64,000 nt of DNA, from the NCBI RefSeq assembly GCF_021172065.1, contig NZ_CP087880.1:3014583-3078582 (forward strand), read 5' to 3'. The stretch comes from Pseudocitrobacter corydidari. GTDB taxonomy: Bacteria; Pseudomonadota; Gammaproteobacteria; Enterobacterales; Enterobacteriaceae. Shown here piece after piece: positions 44,759 to 56,724 of this stretch (the first letter of the stretch is position 1; each line of letters starts with the position of its first letter). Under the pieces are notes generated by a model, which did not search any database, was not told where the DNA came from, and saw nothing but the letters and a program-made list of their open reading frames with translations. A program made the translations under genes and the position numbers.

Positions 44759-46045
44759 ATGAAGAACTGGAAAACGCTGCTTCTTGGTATCGCGTTAGTC
44801 GCGAATACCAGTTTCGCCGCCCCACAGGTTGTCGATAAAGTAGCAGCCGTCGTAAACAATGGTGTCGTACTTGAGAGCGACGTCAACGGTCTGATGCAAT
44901 CCGTCAAGCTCAACGCGGGCCAGGCGGGGCAACAACTGCCGGACGACGCAACTCTGCGCCACCAGATCCTGGAACGTCTGATCATGGACCAGATCATGCT
45001 GCAGATGGGTCAGAAAATGGGCGTCAAAATTTCTGACGATCAGTTGGATCAAGCTATCGCCAACATCGCGAAGCAGAACAACATGACAACCGATCAGATG
45101 CGCAGCCGTCTGGCTTACGATGGCCTGAACTACAGCACCTATCGCAGCCAGATCCGCAAAGAGATGATCATCTCTGAAGTGCGTAACAACGAAGTGCGTC
45201 GTCGCGTTTCCGTCCTGCCGCAGGAAGTAGACGCGCTGGCAAGCCAGATTGGCGACCAGAACGACGCCAGCACTGAACTGAATCTAAGCCACATCCTGAT
45301 CCCGCTGCCGGAAAACCCGTCTTCTGACCAGGTGAACGAAGCGCAGAGCCAGGCGGAGTCTATCGTTGAGCAGGCGCGCGGTGGTGCTGATTTTGGCAAA
45401 CTCGCTATCTCCTACTCTGCTGATCAGCAGGCACTGAAAGGCGGCCAGATGGGCTGGGGCCGCATTCAGGAACTGCCGGGTATCTTCGCGCAGGCGCTGA
45501 CTACCGCCAAAAAAGGCGATATCGTCGGCCCGATCCGCTCCGGCGTCGGCTTCCATATCCTGAAAATCAACGATATGCGTGGCGGCTCTCAGAGCATCTC
45601 CGTGACCGAAGTGCATTCTCGCCACATTCTGCTGAAACCGTCGCCGATCATGACCGACGAACAGGCGCGTGTGAAGCTGGAGCAGGTTGCTGCGGATATT
45701 CGTAGCGGTAAAACCACCTTCGATAAAGCGGCAAAAGAGCTGTCTCAGGACCCAGGTTCTGCTAACCAGGGCGGTGATTTAGGTTGGGCAACGCCGGATA
45801 TGTACGATCCTGCGTTCCGCGATGCGCTGATGAAACTGAACAAAGGCCAGATGAGCGCCCCGGTTCACTCTTCCTTCGGCTGGCACCTGATCGAGCTGCT
45901 GGATACCCGCAAGGTTGACCGCACCGATGCCGCGCAGAAAGACAAAGCGTACCGCATGCTGATGAACCGTAAATTCTCTGAAGAAGCGGCAACCTGGATG
46001 CAGGAACAGCGCGCCAGCGCTTATGTCAAAATTCTGAGCAACTAA
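44759..46045 (+). CDS. surA: Periplasmic chaperone and peptidyl-prolyl isomerase SurA
   Basis: Main periplasmic chaperone for outer-membrane proteins, including LptD. It is 428 aa with a signal peptide ([16 protein letters not shown], cleavage near residue 20), an N-terminal chaperone domain, two parvulin domains ([11 protein letters not shown] near 175 and [11 protein letters not shown] near 285) and a C-terminal helix. It follows lptD by 56 bases and overlaps the pdxA start by one base. Confidence 0.98.
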   Translation: MKNWKTLLLGIALVANTSFAAPQVVDKVAAVVNNGVVLESDVNGLMQSVKLNAGQAGQQLPDDATLRHQILERLIMDQIMLQMGQKMGVKISDDQLDQAIANIAKQNNMTTDQMRSRLAYDGLNYSTYRSQIRKEMIISEVRNNEVRRRVSVLPQEVDALASQIGDQNDASTELNLSHILIPLPENPSSDQVNEAQSQAESIVEQARGGADFGKLAISYSADQQALKGGQMGWGRIQELPGIFAQALTTAKKGDIVGPIRSGVGFHILKINDMRGGSQSISVTEVHSRHILLKPSPIMTDEQARVKLEQVAADIRSGKTTFDKAAKELSQDPGSANQGGDLGWATPDMYDPAFRDALMKLNKGQMSAPVHSSFGWHLIELLDTRKVDRTDAAQKDKAYRMLMNRKFSEEAATWMQEQRASAYVKILSN

Positions 46046-47034
46046 TGACGACAACCCATCGTGTGGTGATCACGCCCGGCGAACCCGCCGGGATTGGTCC
46101 GGATCTGGTTATCCAGCTCGCCCAGCGCGATTGGCCCGTTGAACTGGTGGTGTGCGCCGATGGCGCACTCCTCAGTGAGCGAGCCACGCTCCTCGGCCTT
46201 CCGCTTTCTCTTCTGCCTTACTCCCCTGACGAATCCGCCCAACCGCAACCCGCCGGTACGCTCACCCTGCTCTCTGTGCCGCTACGCGCGCCAGTGACGC
46301 CAGGCGAGCTTAACGTGCAGAACGGTCACTATGTGGTGGATACGCTGGCACGCGCCTGTGACGGCTGCCTGAGTGGCGAATTTGCCGCCCTGATTACCGG
46401 GCCGGTGCACAAAGGCATCATCAACGACGCGGGCGTGCCCTTTACCGGGCATACGGAGTTCTTTGAAGAGCGCTCGCACGCACCGAAAGTGGTGATGATG
46501 CTGGCGACGGAAGAACTGCGCGTGGCGCTGGCGACGACGCATCTGCCGTTAAAGGACGTAAGCGATGCGATCACGGTCGATTTGCTCGACGAAGTGATCA
46601 CCATTCTGCATCACGATCTGCAAACCAAATTTGGCCTCGCTACGCCGCATATTCTGGTGTGCGGCCTCAACCCGCACGCGGGCGAAGGCGGCCATATGGG
46701 CACGGAAGAAATAGACACCATTATCCCGGTGCTGAATACGCTGCGCGCGAAAGGAATGAATCTGAGCGGGCCGCTGCCTGCCGATACTCTTTTCCAGCCT
46801 AAGTATCTTGATAATGCCGACGCGGTGCTCGCAATGTACCACGATCAGGGCTTACCCGTGCTAAAATACCAGGGCTTTGGCCGTGGCGTGAATATCACCC
46901 TCGGTTTACCCTTTATTCGAACCTCTGTTGACCACGGCACTGCCCTTGAACTGGCAGGTCACGGAAAAGCAGAGGTCGGCAGTTTTATTACGGCGCTTAA
47001 TCTCGCCATCAAAATGATTGTTAACTCTAAATGA
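46045..47034 (+). CDS. pdxA: 4-Hydroxythreonine-4-phosphate dehydrogenase PdxA
   Basis: NAD-dependent enzyme of pyridoxal 5'-phosphate synthesis. The 329 aa protein has the family stretches [12 protein letters not shown] at the start, [22 protein letters not shown], and the metal-binding histidines in [18 protein letters not shown] and [11 protein letters not shown]. Start at the TAATG junction with surA; it overlaps rsmA by 4 bases. Confidence 0.98.
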   Translation: MTTTHRVVITPGEPAGIGPDLVIQLAQRDWPVELVVCADGALLSERATLLGLPLSLLPYSPDESAQPQPAGTLTLLSVPLRAPVTPGELNVQNGHYVVDTLARACDGCLSGEFAALITGPVHKGIINDAGVPFTGHTEFFEERSHAPKVVMMLATEELRVALATTHLPLKDVSDAITVDLLDEVITILHHDLQTKFGLATPHILVCGLNPHAGEGGHMGTEEIDTIIPVLNTLRAKGMNLSGPLPADTLFQPKYLDNADAVLAMYHDQGLPVLKYQGFGRGVNITLGLPFIRTSVDHGTALELAGHGKAEVGSFITALNLAIKMIVNSK

Positions 47035-47852
47035 ATAATCGAGTCCATCAGGGCCACTTAGCCCGTAAACGTTTCGGGCAAAACTTCCTTAACGATCAGT
47101 TCGTTATTGACAGCATCGTTTCGGCGATCAATCCGCAGAAAGGCCAGGCGATGGTTGAAATCGGCCCGGGTCTTGCCGCATTGACCGAGCCGGTTGGCGA
47201 ACGTCTTGACGAAATGACCGTCATCGAGCTTGACCGTGACCTCGCCGCACGTCTGAAAACGCACCCGTTCCTGGGGCCGAAGCTGACCATTTATCAGCAG
47301 GACGCCATGACCATGAACTTCGGTGAGCTTTCGCAAACGCTGGGCCAGCCGCTGCGCGTATTCGGCAACCTGCCGTATAACATCTCGACGCCGCTGATGT
47401 TCCATCTGTTTAGCTATACTAATGCGATCGCCGACATGCACTTCATGTTGCAAAAAGAGGTGGTTAACCGTCTGGTTGCAGGCCCGAACAGCAAGGCGTA
47501 TGGTCGTTTAACGGTGATGGCGCAGTATTACTGCCAGGTTATCCCGGTACTCGAAGTGCCGCCGAGCGCCTTTACGCCGCCGCCTAAAGTCGATTCTGCC
47601 GTCGTGCGCCTGGTGCCACACAGCACCAAGCCATATCCGGTGAAAGACGTTCGCGTGCTGAGCCGCATCACCACAGAGGCGTTTAACCAGCGTCGTAAAA
47701 CGATCCGCAACAGTCTCGGCAACCTGTTCAGCGTTGAAGTTCTGACGGAGCTGGGCGTCGACCCGACGATGCGGGCAGAAAATATCTCTGTTGCGCAGTA
47801 CTGCAAGATGGCCAACTATCTGGCAGAGAACGCGCCGCCGAAGGAGAGCTAA
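47031..47852 (+). CDS. rsmA: 16S rRNA dimethyladenosine transferase RsmA (KsgA)
   Basis: Dimethylates A1518 and A1519 in 16S rRNA during small-subunit maturation. The 273 aa length is standard. SAM-binding motifs [14 protein letters not shown] (motif I, near 43) and the catalytic NLPYNIS (motif IV, near 113) are intact. Its ATG overlaps the pdxA stop in an ATGA; apaG follows after three bases. Confidence 0.98.
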   Translation: MNNRVHQGHLARKRFGQNFLNDQFVIDSIVSAINPQKGQAMVEIGPGLAALTEPVGERLDEMTVIELDRDLAARLKTHPFLGPKLTIYQQDAMTMNFGELSQTLGQPLRVFGNLPYNISTPLMFHLFSYTNAIADMHFMLQKEVVNRLVAGPNSKAYGRLTVMAQYYCQVIPVLEVPPSAFTPPPKVDSAVVRLVPHSTKPYPVKDVRVLSRITTEAFNQRRKTIRNSLGNLFSVEVLTELGVDPTMRAENISVAQYCKMANYLAENAPPKES

Positions 47853-47855
47853 ACC

Positions 47856-48233
47856 ATGATTGATTCGCCTCGAGTTTGCGTCCAGGTTCAAAGTGTTTAC
47901 ATTGAATCGCAGTCTCTACCGGACGAAGAGCGTTATGTCTTCGCCTACACGGTAACCATCCGCAATCTCGGGCGAACTCAGGTTCAGCTCCTGGGCCGCT
48001 ACTGGCTCATCACCAACGGTCATGGTCGTGAAACCGAAGTACAGGGCGAGGGCGTCGTTGGCGTCCAGCCGCATATCGCACCCGGTGACGAATATCAGTA
48101 CACCAGCGGTGCGGTACTCGAAACCCCGCTTGGCACCATGCAGGGCCACTATGAAATGATCGATATCGACGGCAGGCCGTTCTCTATCGACATTCCCGTA
48201 TTCCGTCTCTTTGTCCCGACACTAATCCATTAA
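47856..48233 (+). CDS. apaG: ApaG domain protein
   Basis: Small protein of the ApaG/DUF525 family, a fibronectin-type-III-like fold; the biochemical role is uncertain. The 125 aa protein has the conserved [22 protein letters not shown] and the [20 protein letters not shown] segment. It sits between rsmA and apaH, three and six bases from its neighbours, as in all relatives. Confidence 0.96.
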   Translation: MIDSPRVCVQVQSVYIESQSLPDEERYVFAYTVTIRNLGRTQVQLLGRYWLITNGHGRETEVQGEGVVGVQPHIAPGDEYQYTSGAVLETPLGTMQGHYEMIDIDGRPFSIDIPVFRLFVPTLIH

Positions 48234-48239
48234 AAACAC

Positions 48240-49088
48240 ATGGCTACATACCTTATTGGCGACATTCATGGTTGCTTTGATGAGTTGATCGCATTGCTCG
48301 ATCAGGTGGAGTTTACCCCAGGGACAGACACGCTGTGGCTGACCGGCGACCTGGTCGCGCGCGGCCCCGGCTCTCTGGACGTGCTGCGCTATGTTAAATC
48401 GATGGGCGACGACGTGCGTATCGTCCTCGGCAACCACGACCTGCATCTGCTGGCCGTGTTTGCGGGGATCAGCCGCAACAAACCCAAAGACAGGCTTAAC
48501 GCGCTGCTGGAGGCCCCTGACGCCGACGACCTGCTCAACTGGCTGCGTCGTCAGCCGCTGATGCAGGTGGATGAAGAGAAGAAGCTGGTGATGGCCCACG
48601 CCGGGATCACCCCGCAATGGGACATGGAAACAGCAAAACAGTGCGCCCGCGACGTAGAAGCGGTGCTGTCGAGCGACTCCTATCCCTTCTTCCTCGACGC
48701 GATGTATGGCGATATGCCGAATAACTGGTCGCCACAGTTAACGGGCCTGGCACGTCTGCGGTTTATCACTAACGCATTCACCCGCATGCGTTACTGTTTC
48801 CCCAACGGGCAACTGGATATGTACACCAAAGAAGCGCCGGAAAACGCCCCTGCGCCGCTCAAACCATGGTTTGCCATACCAGGGCCGGTGACGGAGGAGT
48901 ACAGCGTGGTGTTCGGCCACTGGGCGTCTCTGGAAGGTCGCGGTACGCCGGAAGGCGTGTACGCACTGGATACGGGCTGCTGCTGGGGTGGGGATTTAAC
49001 CTGCCTGCGCTGGGAAGATAAGCAGTACTTTACTCAGGCATCGAATCGACATATCGATCCCGGAATGGGCGAGGCTGTGGCGTCCTGA
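48240..49088 (+). CDS. apaH: Diadenosine tetraphosphatase ApaH
   Basis: Hydrolyses Ap4A to ADP and removes NpnN caps from RNA. The 282 aa protein belongs to the metallophosphatase family; the motifs GDIHGC (residues 7-12), GDLVARGP (near 37) and GNHDLH (near 64) are intact, as is the later FGHW. Last gene of the lptD-apaH run, convergent with folA across a short REP-like element. Confidence 0.98.
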   Translation: MATYLIGDIHGCFDELIALLDQVEFTPGTDTLWLTGDLVARGPGSLDVLRYVKSMGDDVRIVLGNHDLHLLAVFAGISRNKPKDRLNALLEAPDADDLLNWLRRQPLMQVDEEKKLVMAHAGITPQWDMETAKQCARDVEAVLSSDSYPFFLDAMYGDMPNNWSPQLTGLARLRFITNAFTRMRYCFPNGQLDMYTKEAPENAPAPLKPWFAIPGPVTEEYSVVFGHWASLEGRGTPEGVYALDTGCCWGGDLTCLRWEDKQYFTQASNRHIDPGMGEAVAS

Positions 49089-49096
49089 GCGAAATA

Positions 49097-49140
49097 AGGC
49101 GGGGGCGCTTCGCTTGCCCGCCCTACACGACTTCATCCTG
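49097..49140. repeat. Degenerate REP-like element between apaH and folA
   Basis: AGGCGGGGGCGCTTCGCTTGCCCGCCCTAC has the inverted-repeat layout of a REP (GGCGGGG/CCCGCC around GCTTCGC) but with a changed core. It lies between convergent genes. Confidence 0.6.
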
Positions 49141-49151
49141 CCGGCGCGGAA

Positions 49152-49823
<672 letters not shown>

Positions 49824-49829
49824 TTACGC

Positions 49830-51698
49830 TCAGGCAGAAGGCTTTATTTCGGGCTCGTCCGCAGGGTTACCGCTGTGTTTGCCCTCTTCCGTTCCCTGCC
49901 AGCCGTGACGCTGGATAACCGACAGATGATTACGGTCTTCATTGATGATTTCCGTCAGCATCGCGCTGGTGCGTTTGAACACCGCCGCACGCGTCGACGC
50001 ATCGTTTTCAGCCATTTCGACCATCTCTTCCACCATGCGGGTGTTAAAGCGGCGGAACAGGTCAGCGCGTTCACGCGCCTCGTAAGCGCCCAGCCCCAGC
50101 GATTCCAGCGCCATGCGGCCCGATTTCAGCGCGCCTTCGAAGGTTTCACGTTCCGGCGATTCCACCCCGGCCTGACGCAGTTGAATGTAATGCTCAACGT
50201 CGCGGGCACGGGCAATAATCGTCAGGTTCGGGAAGTGCTCTTTCACCAGTTCGGTCAGCTGTAAGCTGGTTTGTGGATCGTCAATGGCGTTAATCAGCAC
50301 TTCCGCTTTCGACGCCCCGGCGGATTCCAGCATATCAACGCGCGTCGCATCGCCGTAGAACACCTTCATGTCGAACTTACGCAGGGTGTCGACGTGATCC
50401 GGGTCGTGATCGAGGATCACCATTTTCACGCCGCTGGAGAGCAGCAGACGGCCGGTAATCTGACCATAACGACCAAAGCCCGCGATAATCACGCGCGGCT
50501 GTTCTTCATCAATCTGATCGGCTTCACGCTGCTCACCGCCGCTTTTACGTGCTTCCATACGGGTCAGCAGCACCAGCAGAATCGGCGTCGCCGCCATGGA
50601 GAGTGCCACCGCCAGCGTCAGGGCTTTTGCCCAGTCAGCATCCAGCACGTTTGCCATCTGCGCCGCGCCAAAGACGACGAACGCGAATTCACTTCCCTGC
50701 CCCAGCAGCACCGCAAACCAGGCGCGCTGCGAGCGCGGCACCTGCAACGGTTTAGCAATAAGCCACAGCATGACCGATTTGATAATCAGGAAGCCAAACA
50801 GCAGCGTAATGATGCGCAGCGGATGATCGATAAGCGTACCGAAGTCGATAGACATGCCGACGCCAATGAAGAACAGCCCCAGCAGCAAGCCTTTAAACGG
50901 TTCAATATCGCTTTCCAGCGCGTGTCGATACTCCGAACTCGCCAGCAATACGCCCGCCAGAAACGCGCCCATCGCCATCGACAAGCCCACTTCTTCCAGC
51001 AGGAAACCGAAACCAAAAACCAGGAACAGCGCCACGGCGCTGAACACTTCCCGCAGGCCGGAACGTGCCACAAAACGCAACACCGGGCGCGTGACGTAGC
51101 GCCCCAGCAGGACCACCAGCACCAGTGCCCCTGCAACTTTAAGCGCAGAAAAGGCAAACGCGCCCAACGTGGTGGATGCACCGCTGGTTGCCAGCAGCGG
51201 GATCATCGCCACCAGCGGGATCGCCGCGATATCCTGGAACAGCAGTACGGCAAACGCGCTACGCCCGACCTGGGAGACGGTCAGATTACGCTCGTTCATT
51301 GCCTGCATGGCTATCGCCGTTGAAGAGAGCGCCAGCGTCATGCCAATCAGTTCTGCCACCTGCCAGCGCAGGCCGAGGAACATACAGAACAGGCCAATCA
51401 ACGCACCGCACACCACCATTTGCAGCAGGCCGCCGCCAAATACCGAGGCGCGCAGTTTCCACAGACGTTTTGGGTCCAGCTCAAGGCCGATGACAAACAG
51501 CATCAGCACCACGCCAATTTCGGCGAAGTGCAGGATAGACTCGGCATCGGTCACCAGGCGCAAGCCCCACGGGCCGATAATACAACCGGCAATCAGGTAG
51601 CCGAGCACCGAACCCAGCCCGAGACGCACGGCAATCGGTACAATCAGCGCGGCGGAGCCCAGATAGATCAGCGCCTGAATCAGAGTATGGTTATCCAC
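49830..51698 (-). CDS. kefC: Glutathione-regulated potassium efflux system KefC
   Basis: Potassium/proton antiporter kept closed by glutathione and opened by glutathione adducts to protect against electrophiles. The 622 aa protein has an N-terminal CPA2 antiporter domain with about twelve helices and the regulatory loop [12 protein letters not shown], then a RCK/KTN domain with the nucleotide-binding [13 protein letters not shown] (near residue 407), and a variable C-terminus. Its start overlaps the end of kefF by 8 bases. Confidence 0.97.
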   Translation of the reverse strand: MDNHTLIQALIYLGSAALIVPIAVRLGLGSVLGYLIAGCIIGPWGLRLVTDAESILHFAEIGVVLMLFVIGLELDPKRLWKLRASVFGGGLLQMVVCGALIGLFCMFLGLRWQVAELIGMTLALSSTAIAMQAMNERNLTVSQVGRSAFAVLLFQDIAAIPLVAMIPLLATSGASTTLGAFAFSALKVAGALVLVVLLGRYVTRPVLRFVARSGLREVFSAVALFLVFGFGFLLEEVGLSMAMGAFLAGVLLASSEYRHALESDIEPFKGLLLGLFFIGVGMSIDFGTLIDHPLRIITLLFGFLIIKSVMLWLIAKPLQVPRSQRAWFAVLLGQGSEFAFVVFGAAQMANVLDADWAKALTLAVALSMAATPILLVLLTRMEARKSGGEQREADQIDEEQPRVIIAGFGRYGQITGRLLLSSGVKMVILDHDPDHVDTLRKFDMKVFYGDATRVDMLESAGASKAEVLINAIDDPQTSLQLTELVKEHFPNLTIIARARDVEHYIQLRQAGVESPERETFEGALKSGRMALESLGLGAYEARERADLFRRFNTRMVEEMVEMAENDASTRAAVFKRTSAMLTEIINEDRNHLSVIQRHGWQGTEEGKHSGNPADEPEIKPSA

Positions 51699-52221
51699 GA
51701 TTATCCTCCTGCCAGGCCAGCAAACGCTGTTTGTAATGACGCGCCTTCGCCTGCAGCGTTTCTTCGTCGCAGATAAAGGTGCTGTGGAGAGTAAACGGCG
51801 GCAGCCACTTCAGGCCGCAGTAAATCGCCGTTGCTTCCAGCGGCTGCGCCAGCACATCGAACCCAGGGTGTGAGCCAATCTCAAAATGGCTTTCCGCCCC
51901 GCCGGTGGTGACCGCCCACAGCATACTTTTGCCGTGCAGCGCAGTTCCGCCGTGACCATAGGCCCAGCCGTGCGACAGCACTTTGTCCATCCACAGTTTG
52001 AGCAGCGGCGGCGTGCTGTACCATTGCATGGGGTGTTGAAGGATGATGAGGTCGGCACGGCTAAGCGCGTCCTGCTCCGCGGCGATATCGATATTGAAAT
52101 CTGGATAGAGGCTGTAGAGCGAGCGAACCTCTACGTCGTCCAGCGTCCTTACCTGCTCAAGCATTCGCTTATTCGCATGCGAGTGCTGCGGATAAGGATG
52201 CGCATAAATAATGAGAATCAT
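51691..52221 (-). CDS. kefF: KefC ancillary quinone oxidoreductase KefF
   Basis: Soluble flavodoxin-like FMN enzyme that binds KefC and is needed for full efflux activity; it also reduces quinones. The 176 aa length equals E. coli. The FMN-binding [15 protein letters not shown] near the start and [18 protein letters not shown] in the middle match the NQO1-like family. It lies upstream of, and overlaps, kefC. Confidence 0.96.
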   Translation of the reverse strand: MILIIYAHPYPQHSHANKRMLEQVRTLDDVEVRSLYSLYPDFNIDIAAEQDALSRADLIILQHPMQWYSTPPLLKLWMDKVLSHGWAYGHGGTALHGKSMLWAVTTGGAESHFEIGSHPGFDVLAQPLEATAIYCGLKWLPPFTLHSTFICDEETLQAKARHYKQRLLAWQEDNRG

Positions 52222-52358
52222 GTTTAGCCTGTTATCACTGCATTATTGTTATGTAACAACCACAGTGTAGACCGCCAGAGGCCTGGCTAACAGAACAATT
52301 AGGGGGGAGTTGCGCGACAGGCACGTGGGTGGCGCGGCCACCCATCGTCAAATCAAAA

Positions 52359-52592
52359 TCAGTTGTTGAGCTCGTTCATGGATTTAACCTGGTCACGGTT
52401 AATCTGCTCAGTTTTGCCGGTTTCCGCATTTTCATAGGAGACCAGCCCGGTGTCATCATCGACCTGCGGCTTGCCATCGGTCACAATTGTGCGGCCATCG
52501 GTGGTTTTAACGGACTGATTCGATGAACAGCCCGCGACGGTAAACAGTGCTGCGGCAGTTAAAATAGAGGTGATTACGATACGTTTTTGCAT
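52359..52592 (-). CDS. YgdI/YgdR-family small lipoprotein
   Basis: Short outer-envelope lipoprotein of unknown role. The 77 aa protein has a lipoprotein signal peptide with lipobox VAGC (cysteine near residue 22), then the SH3-like YgdI/YgdR domain: TTDGRTIVTDGKPQVDDDTG and a C-terminal QINRDQVKSM. It lies between kefF and yaaU, a position where I do not recall such a gene in E. coli K-12. It is a single gene with its own spacing on both sides (about 100-140 bases). Confidence 0.88.
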   Translation of the reverse strand: MQKRIVITSILTAAALFTVAGCSSNQSVKTTDGRTIVTDGKPQVDDDTGLVSYENAETGKTEQINRDQVKSMNELNN

Positions 52593-52694
52593 GGTGTTCT
52601 CCCTGCTTCTCAGTCATATTATGTCAATTAATTGTTAACTATAGACTAACGTGCTGATGTACATAACAGAACCAGAACACTCCTAAGGTCTCTT

Positions 52695-54026
52695 TCAGGA
52701 GACAGACTTCCCGCGAATCGTCATGTTTGCCGTCTGCGTCAGCGACATTCCGCGCGTTTCTGGCGCAAACATCACGGAAATCGCCAGCCCGACAAAAGAA
52801 ATGCCCGCGCCAATGAGCATCACATTGTTGATCCCATAGCGGGTGATAAACACCGGCAGCGCCCAGGTGGAGATAATCGTTCCCACACGACTCAGCGACA
52901 TAATTACCCCCACGGCAGACGCGCGAATGTCCGTCGGGAAGAGTTCATTCGGATAGAGCCATTGCAGGATGCCCGGCCCGCCGGAGAAAAACGCGTATAC
53001 CGCAAACGCGAACACCACCAGCCCAATTCCCAGGTTAGACACCACGCCAAGTAAGGCCAGCGCCAGGGTCATCATCAGGAAGCTGCCAATAAGTAACATT
53101 CGTCGCCCGACGCTGTTAAGCCAGAACATCGCTGGCACGCAGCCCAGCATAAAGAAGAGGCTGATTACCACGTTGCCGAGCGCCGCGCTTCTGCCCTGTT
53201 CCCAGCCCAACAGGCCGACGATTTGCGGCCCGAAGGTGTAGATGGCGAACATAGGGATCACCTGACAGGTCCAGATGGCGGCGACAAACAGCACAAACGG
53301 GAAGTGACGGCGATTGAAGAGTTGCAGGAAACGCGTCTCTTTCGGCGGTTCATCGTCGAATGTGACGGGTTCGCCAAAGAGTTTGATCATCATCTGCTGG
53401 CACTCTTCCACCCTTCCTTTGCGCAGCAGCCAGCGCGGCGATTCCGGCAGGTCGAAACGACCAATCAGAATGATCAGGCAAGGAATAAACGCGCTGCCCA
53501 GCATCCAGCGCCAGCCGCCTTCAACGTCATACAAACAGTATCCCACCAGGTTGGCGCAGGTTGCGCCGACATACCACATCGCGGCGATAAAACCGATGGA
53601 AAACGCCCGCTGACGGGTGTTGGAAAACTCGGTGATCATGGAAGTGGCGATGGGGTAATCCGCGCCAATCACGATGCCAATCAGCACGCGCATCACCAGC
53701 AGCTCGGCGGGGGAAGAGACAAACATCGTCGCCACCGATATCAGCCCGATGGCGATAATATCGATGAGGAACATTTTCCGCCGTCCGACCTTATCGGAAA
53801 TGTAGCCGAACAGCGTGGTGCCAACGAATAACCCCGCCAGCGTCGCCGCACCCAGCAGGCCAATCCATTCGGCATCCAGTTTCAGGAAAGGCGTGAGCTG
53901 CTCCAGCGCAACGCCGATTATCACCAGTACATAGCCATCCAGAAACGGCCCGCCGCTTCCCCACAGCATGATCCTGCGGTGAATAGAGGAGAATTTGATG
54001 TCATCAAAGTTTCTGGGCTGCGGCAT
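52695..54026 (-). CDS. yaaU: MFS transporter YaaU
   Basis: Major-facilitator protein of the metabolite:H+ symporter type; substrate unknown. The 443 aa length matches E. coli YaaU. Twelve hydrophobic segments are seen, with the MFS signature GYISDKVGRRKMF between helices 2 and 3 and the sugar-porter-like PESPRWLLRKGR near residue 200. It follows fixX on the same strand across a REP element; its position next to fix and cai hints at a related substrate, but that is only inference. Confidence 0.93.
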   Translation of the reverse strand: MPQPRNFDDIKFSSIHRRIMLWGSGGPFLDGYVLVIIGVALEQLTPFLKLDAEWIGLLGAATLAGLFVGTTLFGYISDKVGRRKMFLIDIIAIGLISVATMFVSSPAELLVMRVLIGIVIGADYPIATSMITEFSNTRQRAFSIGFIAAMWYVGATCANLVGYCLYDVEGGWRWMLGSAFIPCLIILIGRFDLPESPRWLLRKGRVEECQQMMIKLFGEPVTFDDEPPKETRFLQLFNRRHFPFVLFVAAIWTCQVIPMFAIYTFGPQIVGLLGWEQGRSAALGNVVISLFFMLGCVPAMFWLNSVGRRMLLIGSFLMMTLALALLGVVSNLGIGLVVFAFAVYAFFSGGPGILQWLYPNELFPTDIRASAVGVIMSLSRVGTIISTWALPVFITRYGINNVMLIGAGISFVGLAISVMFAPETRGMSLTQTANMTIRGKSVS

Positions 54027-54052
54027 GGTGGTGTCCTGTTTGTACCTTTTGC

Positions 54053-54143
54053 CGGATGGCGCTAACGCTTATCCGGCCTACATATTCCTGAAGAGCATTC
54101 GTTAGTTTTTCCCGGTCGGATAAGGCGTCGCCGCCATCCGGCA
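54053..54143. repeat. REP pair between fixX and yaaU
   Basis: GCCGGATGGCGCTAACGCTTATCCGGCCTAC and its inverted partner (GTCGGATAAGGCGTCGCCGCCATCCGGCAC) flank about 35 bases. Both lie between the fixX stop and the yaaU start on the minus strand, where they may protect the fix mRNA end. Confidence 0.88.
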
Positions 54144-54149
54144 CAAACC

Positions 54150-54437
54150 TCAGCCATAGCGAAATTCCACGCCAAACGTGCCACGCGGATATTCCCATTT
54201 TTCCAGCGCCGTCCCGAGGCCAAGAATGCGGCAGGTTCCACACTCCAGACAGCCCGCGTAGTCAAAGCGCACGCTGCCGTCATCCTGCTTTTTATACAGC
54301 CCGGCGGGGCAGGCTTTCACCAGCACATCCAGCGCCGCTTTATCGGGATCTGTTTTCAAAATGATGTGCGGGTTTTCTTCATCGACATTGAATTTATTGA
54401 CGCCCAGTTTGACGTCGACGTTCACAGGGGAAGTCAT
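54150..54437 (-). CDS. fixX: Ferredoxin-like protein FixX
   Basis: Small iron-sulfur protein thought to accept electrons from FixABC. The 95 aa protein carries clustered cysteines in KACPAGLYK and YAGCLECGTCRILG that match a ferredoxin-type cluster site. It overlaps fixC by 4 bases and ends the fixABCX operon. Confidence 0.95.
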   Translation of the reverse strand: MTSPVNVDVKLGVNKFNVDEENPHIILKTDPDKAALDVLVKACPAGLYKKQDDGSVRFDYAGCLECGTCRILGLGTALEKWEYPRGTFGVEFRYG

Positions 54438-55720
54438 AGTACGGTCACTCCTTTAATGCCGTCCTTCATCAGATTGATAAAGCCCACTTTCTTCGCATGC
54501 TGAAGGATTTTCTTGCGCATCGGCACCGGCGCGCTGCCATCAACAGTGAACAGGTCGCGCGCGACACCGACCACCATTTCCGGATAACGCGTGAACATGC
54601 GCGGATTATCGAGGAACGCGGGCAGGCGCTGATACATGCGCATATCGCGCATCGGGCCGTTATCGAGATGCTGGCGATAGGACGCCAGGCCGTTGCGGCT
54701 GAAGTCATTGTTTTGTTTCGCGGATAACACCGCTTTCGCCGCCGCTTCACCCGCGGCTACCGCCAGATCCATGCCGCGAATGGTAAAGCCAAGATTCATG
54801 CACATCCCGGCGGCGTCACCGGCGATTAATACGCCGTCGCCGATCAGTTCCGGCTGCATATTCATGCCCGCTTCCGGCACCACGTGCGCCGAATACTCCA
54901 CCATTTTTCCGCCCGCGATCAGCGGGGCGACAGCGGGATGCTGTTTAAAATCTTCAAGCATTTGCGGCACGGATTTCTTTGCATCTTTCAGATGATGCAA
55001 GCCACAGACCAGGCCCAGCGAGAGCGTATCTTCATTGGTATAGAGGAAACCACCGCCCATCAGGCCGTCCGTCGGTGAGCCGGCAAACAGGCAGGCCGCG
55101 CCTTCGTTGCCCTGAAGCTGGAAGCGATCTTCAATCACCGATTTCGGCAGTTCGATCAGTTCTTTCACCCCGACGGCCACGTTGGCGGCATCCACGCGCT
55201 TCGCCATGCCGAGTTTTTCCGCCAGCAGAGAATTCACGCCATCGGCGAGGATCACCACTTTCGCTTCGAGGATATCGCCATCGGCTTCCACGCCGACCAC
55301 TTTGCCGTCGCGCTGCACGACGTTATCGACGCGGATCCCGGTGATCAGCTGCGCGCCCGCCTCTTCCGCCTGCGCCATCAGCCAGGCGTCAAATTTACTG
55401 CGCAGCACCGAATAAGAGACCTGCGATGCACCGGCCTCTTCACCGTTGAGATAGTCCATGGTCATCGCCCCTTTTTCGGTCATAAAGGCGAGTTTTTCAT
55501 GGGTGATGCGCCGCTCAACGGGCGCTGTGTCGGCAAAACCTGGAATGATGCGCTCCAGGCTATGGGCATAAATACGCCCGCCGGTGACATTTTTCGCGCC
55601 CGCAGAGTTACCGCGTTCGATAACCAGCACATCGGCGCCTTCACGGGCCAGCACCAGCGCCGCCACCGAACCCGCAAGCCCGGCACCGACAATAATGGCA
55701 TCAAAGATATCTTCAGACAT
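54434..55720 (-). CDS. fixC: Flavoprotein FixC (ETF:quinone oxidoreductase-like)
   Basis: FAD-dependent oxidoreductase of the carnitine-linked electron chain. The ATG at 55720 gives MSEDIFDAIIVGAGLAGSVAAL and 428 aa; the ATG two codons earlier is also in frame. The FAD-binding GAGLAGS is at residues 12-18 and DGVLIAGDAAGMCMNLG near residues 293-309. Related to ETF-ubiquinone oxidoreductase. It lies 51 bases after fixB and overlaps fixX. Confidence 0.96.
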   Translation of the reverse strand: MSEDIFDAIIVGAGLAGSVAALVLAREGADVLVIERGNSAGAKNVTGGRIYAHSLERIIPGFADTAPVERRITHEKLAFMTEKGAMTMDYLNGEEAGASQVSYSVLRSKFDAWLMAQAEEAGAQLITGIRVDNVVQRDGKVVGVEADGDILEAKVVILADGVNSLLAEKLGMAKRVDAANVAVGVKELIELPKSVIEDRFQLQGNEGAACLFAGSPTDGLMGGGFLYTNEDTLSLGLVCGLHHLKDAKKSVPQMLEDFKQHPAVAPLIAGGKMVEYSAHVVPEAGMNMQPELIGDGVLIAGDAAGMCMNLGFTIRGMDLAVAAGEAAAKAVLSAKQNNDFSRNGLASYRQHLDNGPMRDMRMYQRLPAFLDNPRMFTRYPEMVVGVARDLFTVDGSAPVPMRKKILQHAKKVGFINLMKDGIKGVTVL

Positions 55721-55771
55721 AACCACTCCAGAAGTCAGAAGACAGGGCGCGAAACGCCCTGTACAGAGGCG

Positions 55772-56713
55772 CTAGCGGGCTAACGCGCGGGTCAGCTCAG
55801 GCAGGATCTTCATCAGATCGCCCACGATGCCGTAATCGGCATACTGGAAGATCGGCGCATTTTTATCTTTGTTGATCGCACAGATCGTCTGCGCACCGTT
55901 CGCGCCAACCATATGCTGGATCTGCCCGGAAATACCGACCGCCAGATAGAGCTCCGGCTTCAGCATCAGGTTAGAGATGCCGACATAGCGCTCATGCTCC
56001 ATCCATTTTTCGTTTTCCGCGACCGGACGCGAACAGGCCAGTTCAGCACCAATCGCCTGACACAGCGCCTCGGCGAGCGGGATATTCTCTTTGCTGCCGA
56101 TACCGCGACCCACGCTGACTACCAGACGCGCTTTGTCCAGGTCGACGTTGCTGCTCTGGCGCGGCTGCGTCGCCGTGCGGGTAATGGCCACCGCAGGGGC
56201 TTGCCACTCGACTTTCTGCGCCTCGCCGCTGAGCGATGCGTTCGGCTGTACGGCATCAAACGTTCCGCTACTGAGCGTCATCACCGCGAACGGCGAGCAG
56301 ATCGTCTCTTCGCCAATCGCCAGGCCGCCATACACCATGTGTTTAACCGCAACGCGCCCCTCTTGCGCCACCACCGCGCTGGCATCGTTGGACACCGCCG
56401 CCGACAAGCGGAAGCCGAGTTTCGCTGCCAGCAATTTACCGCGACGGCTGTTTGGCAACAGCACGAGGCCATTGGCCCCCTGCTGGCGGATGGTATCGGC
56501 CATCACGCCCGCATAATCTTCCATCATGCGATCGTCCGGCTTGCCACACAGCTGCCATACCTGATTGGCACCCAGCTGGAACGCCAGCACGCTATCCGCG
56601 TCGCTGAGGGTGAACGTATGAATTTTTTCGCCTAATACCTGTGCACCACTCATCAGTTCCGGCAGGCGAGAAGGGGTATCGCTGAATACCCAGACACTGG
56701 AAAACTTGCTCAT
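55772..56713 (-). CDS. fixB: Electron transfer flavoprotein alpha subunit FixB
   Basis: FAD-binding alpha subunit that pairs with FixA. The 313 aa protein has the ETF-alpha C-terminal FAD domain with [20 protein letters not shown] near residue 200 and the signature [16 protein letters not shown]. It follows fixA by 11 bases. Confidence 0.97.
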   Translation of the reverse strand: MSKFSSVWVFSDTPSRLPELMSGAQVLGEKIHTFTLSDADSVLAFQLGANQVWQLCGKPDDRMMEDYAGVMADTIRQQGANGLVLLPNSRRGKLLAAKLGFRLSAAVSNDASAVVAQEGRVAVKHMVYGGLAIGEETICSPFAVMTLSSGTFDAVQPNASLSGEAQKVEWQAPAVAITRTATQPRQSSNVDLDKARLVVSVGRGIGSKENIPLAEALCQAIGAELACSRPVAENEKWMEHERYVGISNLMLKPELYLAVGISGQIQHMVGANGAQTICAINKDKNAPIFQYADYGIVGDLMKILPELTRALAR

Positions 56714-56724
56714 AACATCCCCTA

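Noticed and set aside
50271..51323. 350-codon open frame on the plus strand
   Set aside because: It lies antisense inside kefC, is rich in His, Arg and Gln, and reflects the codon bias of the opposite strand.
52326..52344. TGGGTGG/CCACCCA hairpin as terminator of the small lipoprotein gene
   Set aside because: A 7-bp stem is present but no U-run follows on the gene's strand, so the evidence is too weak to call.
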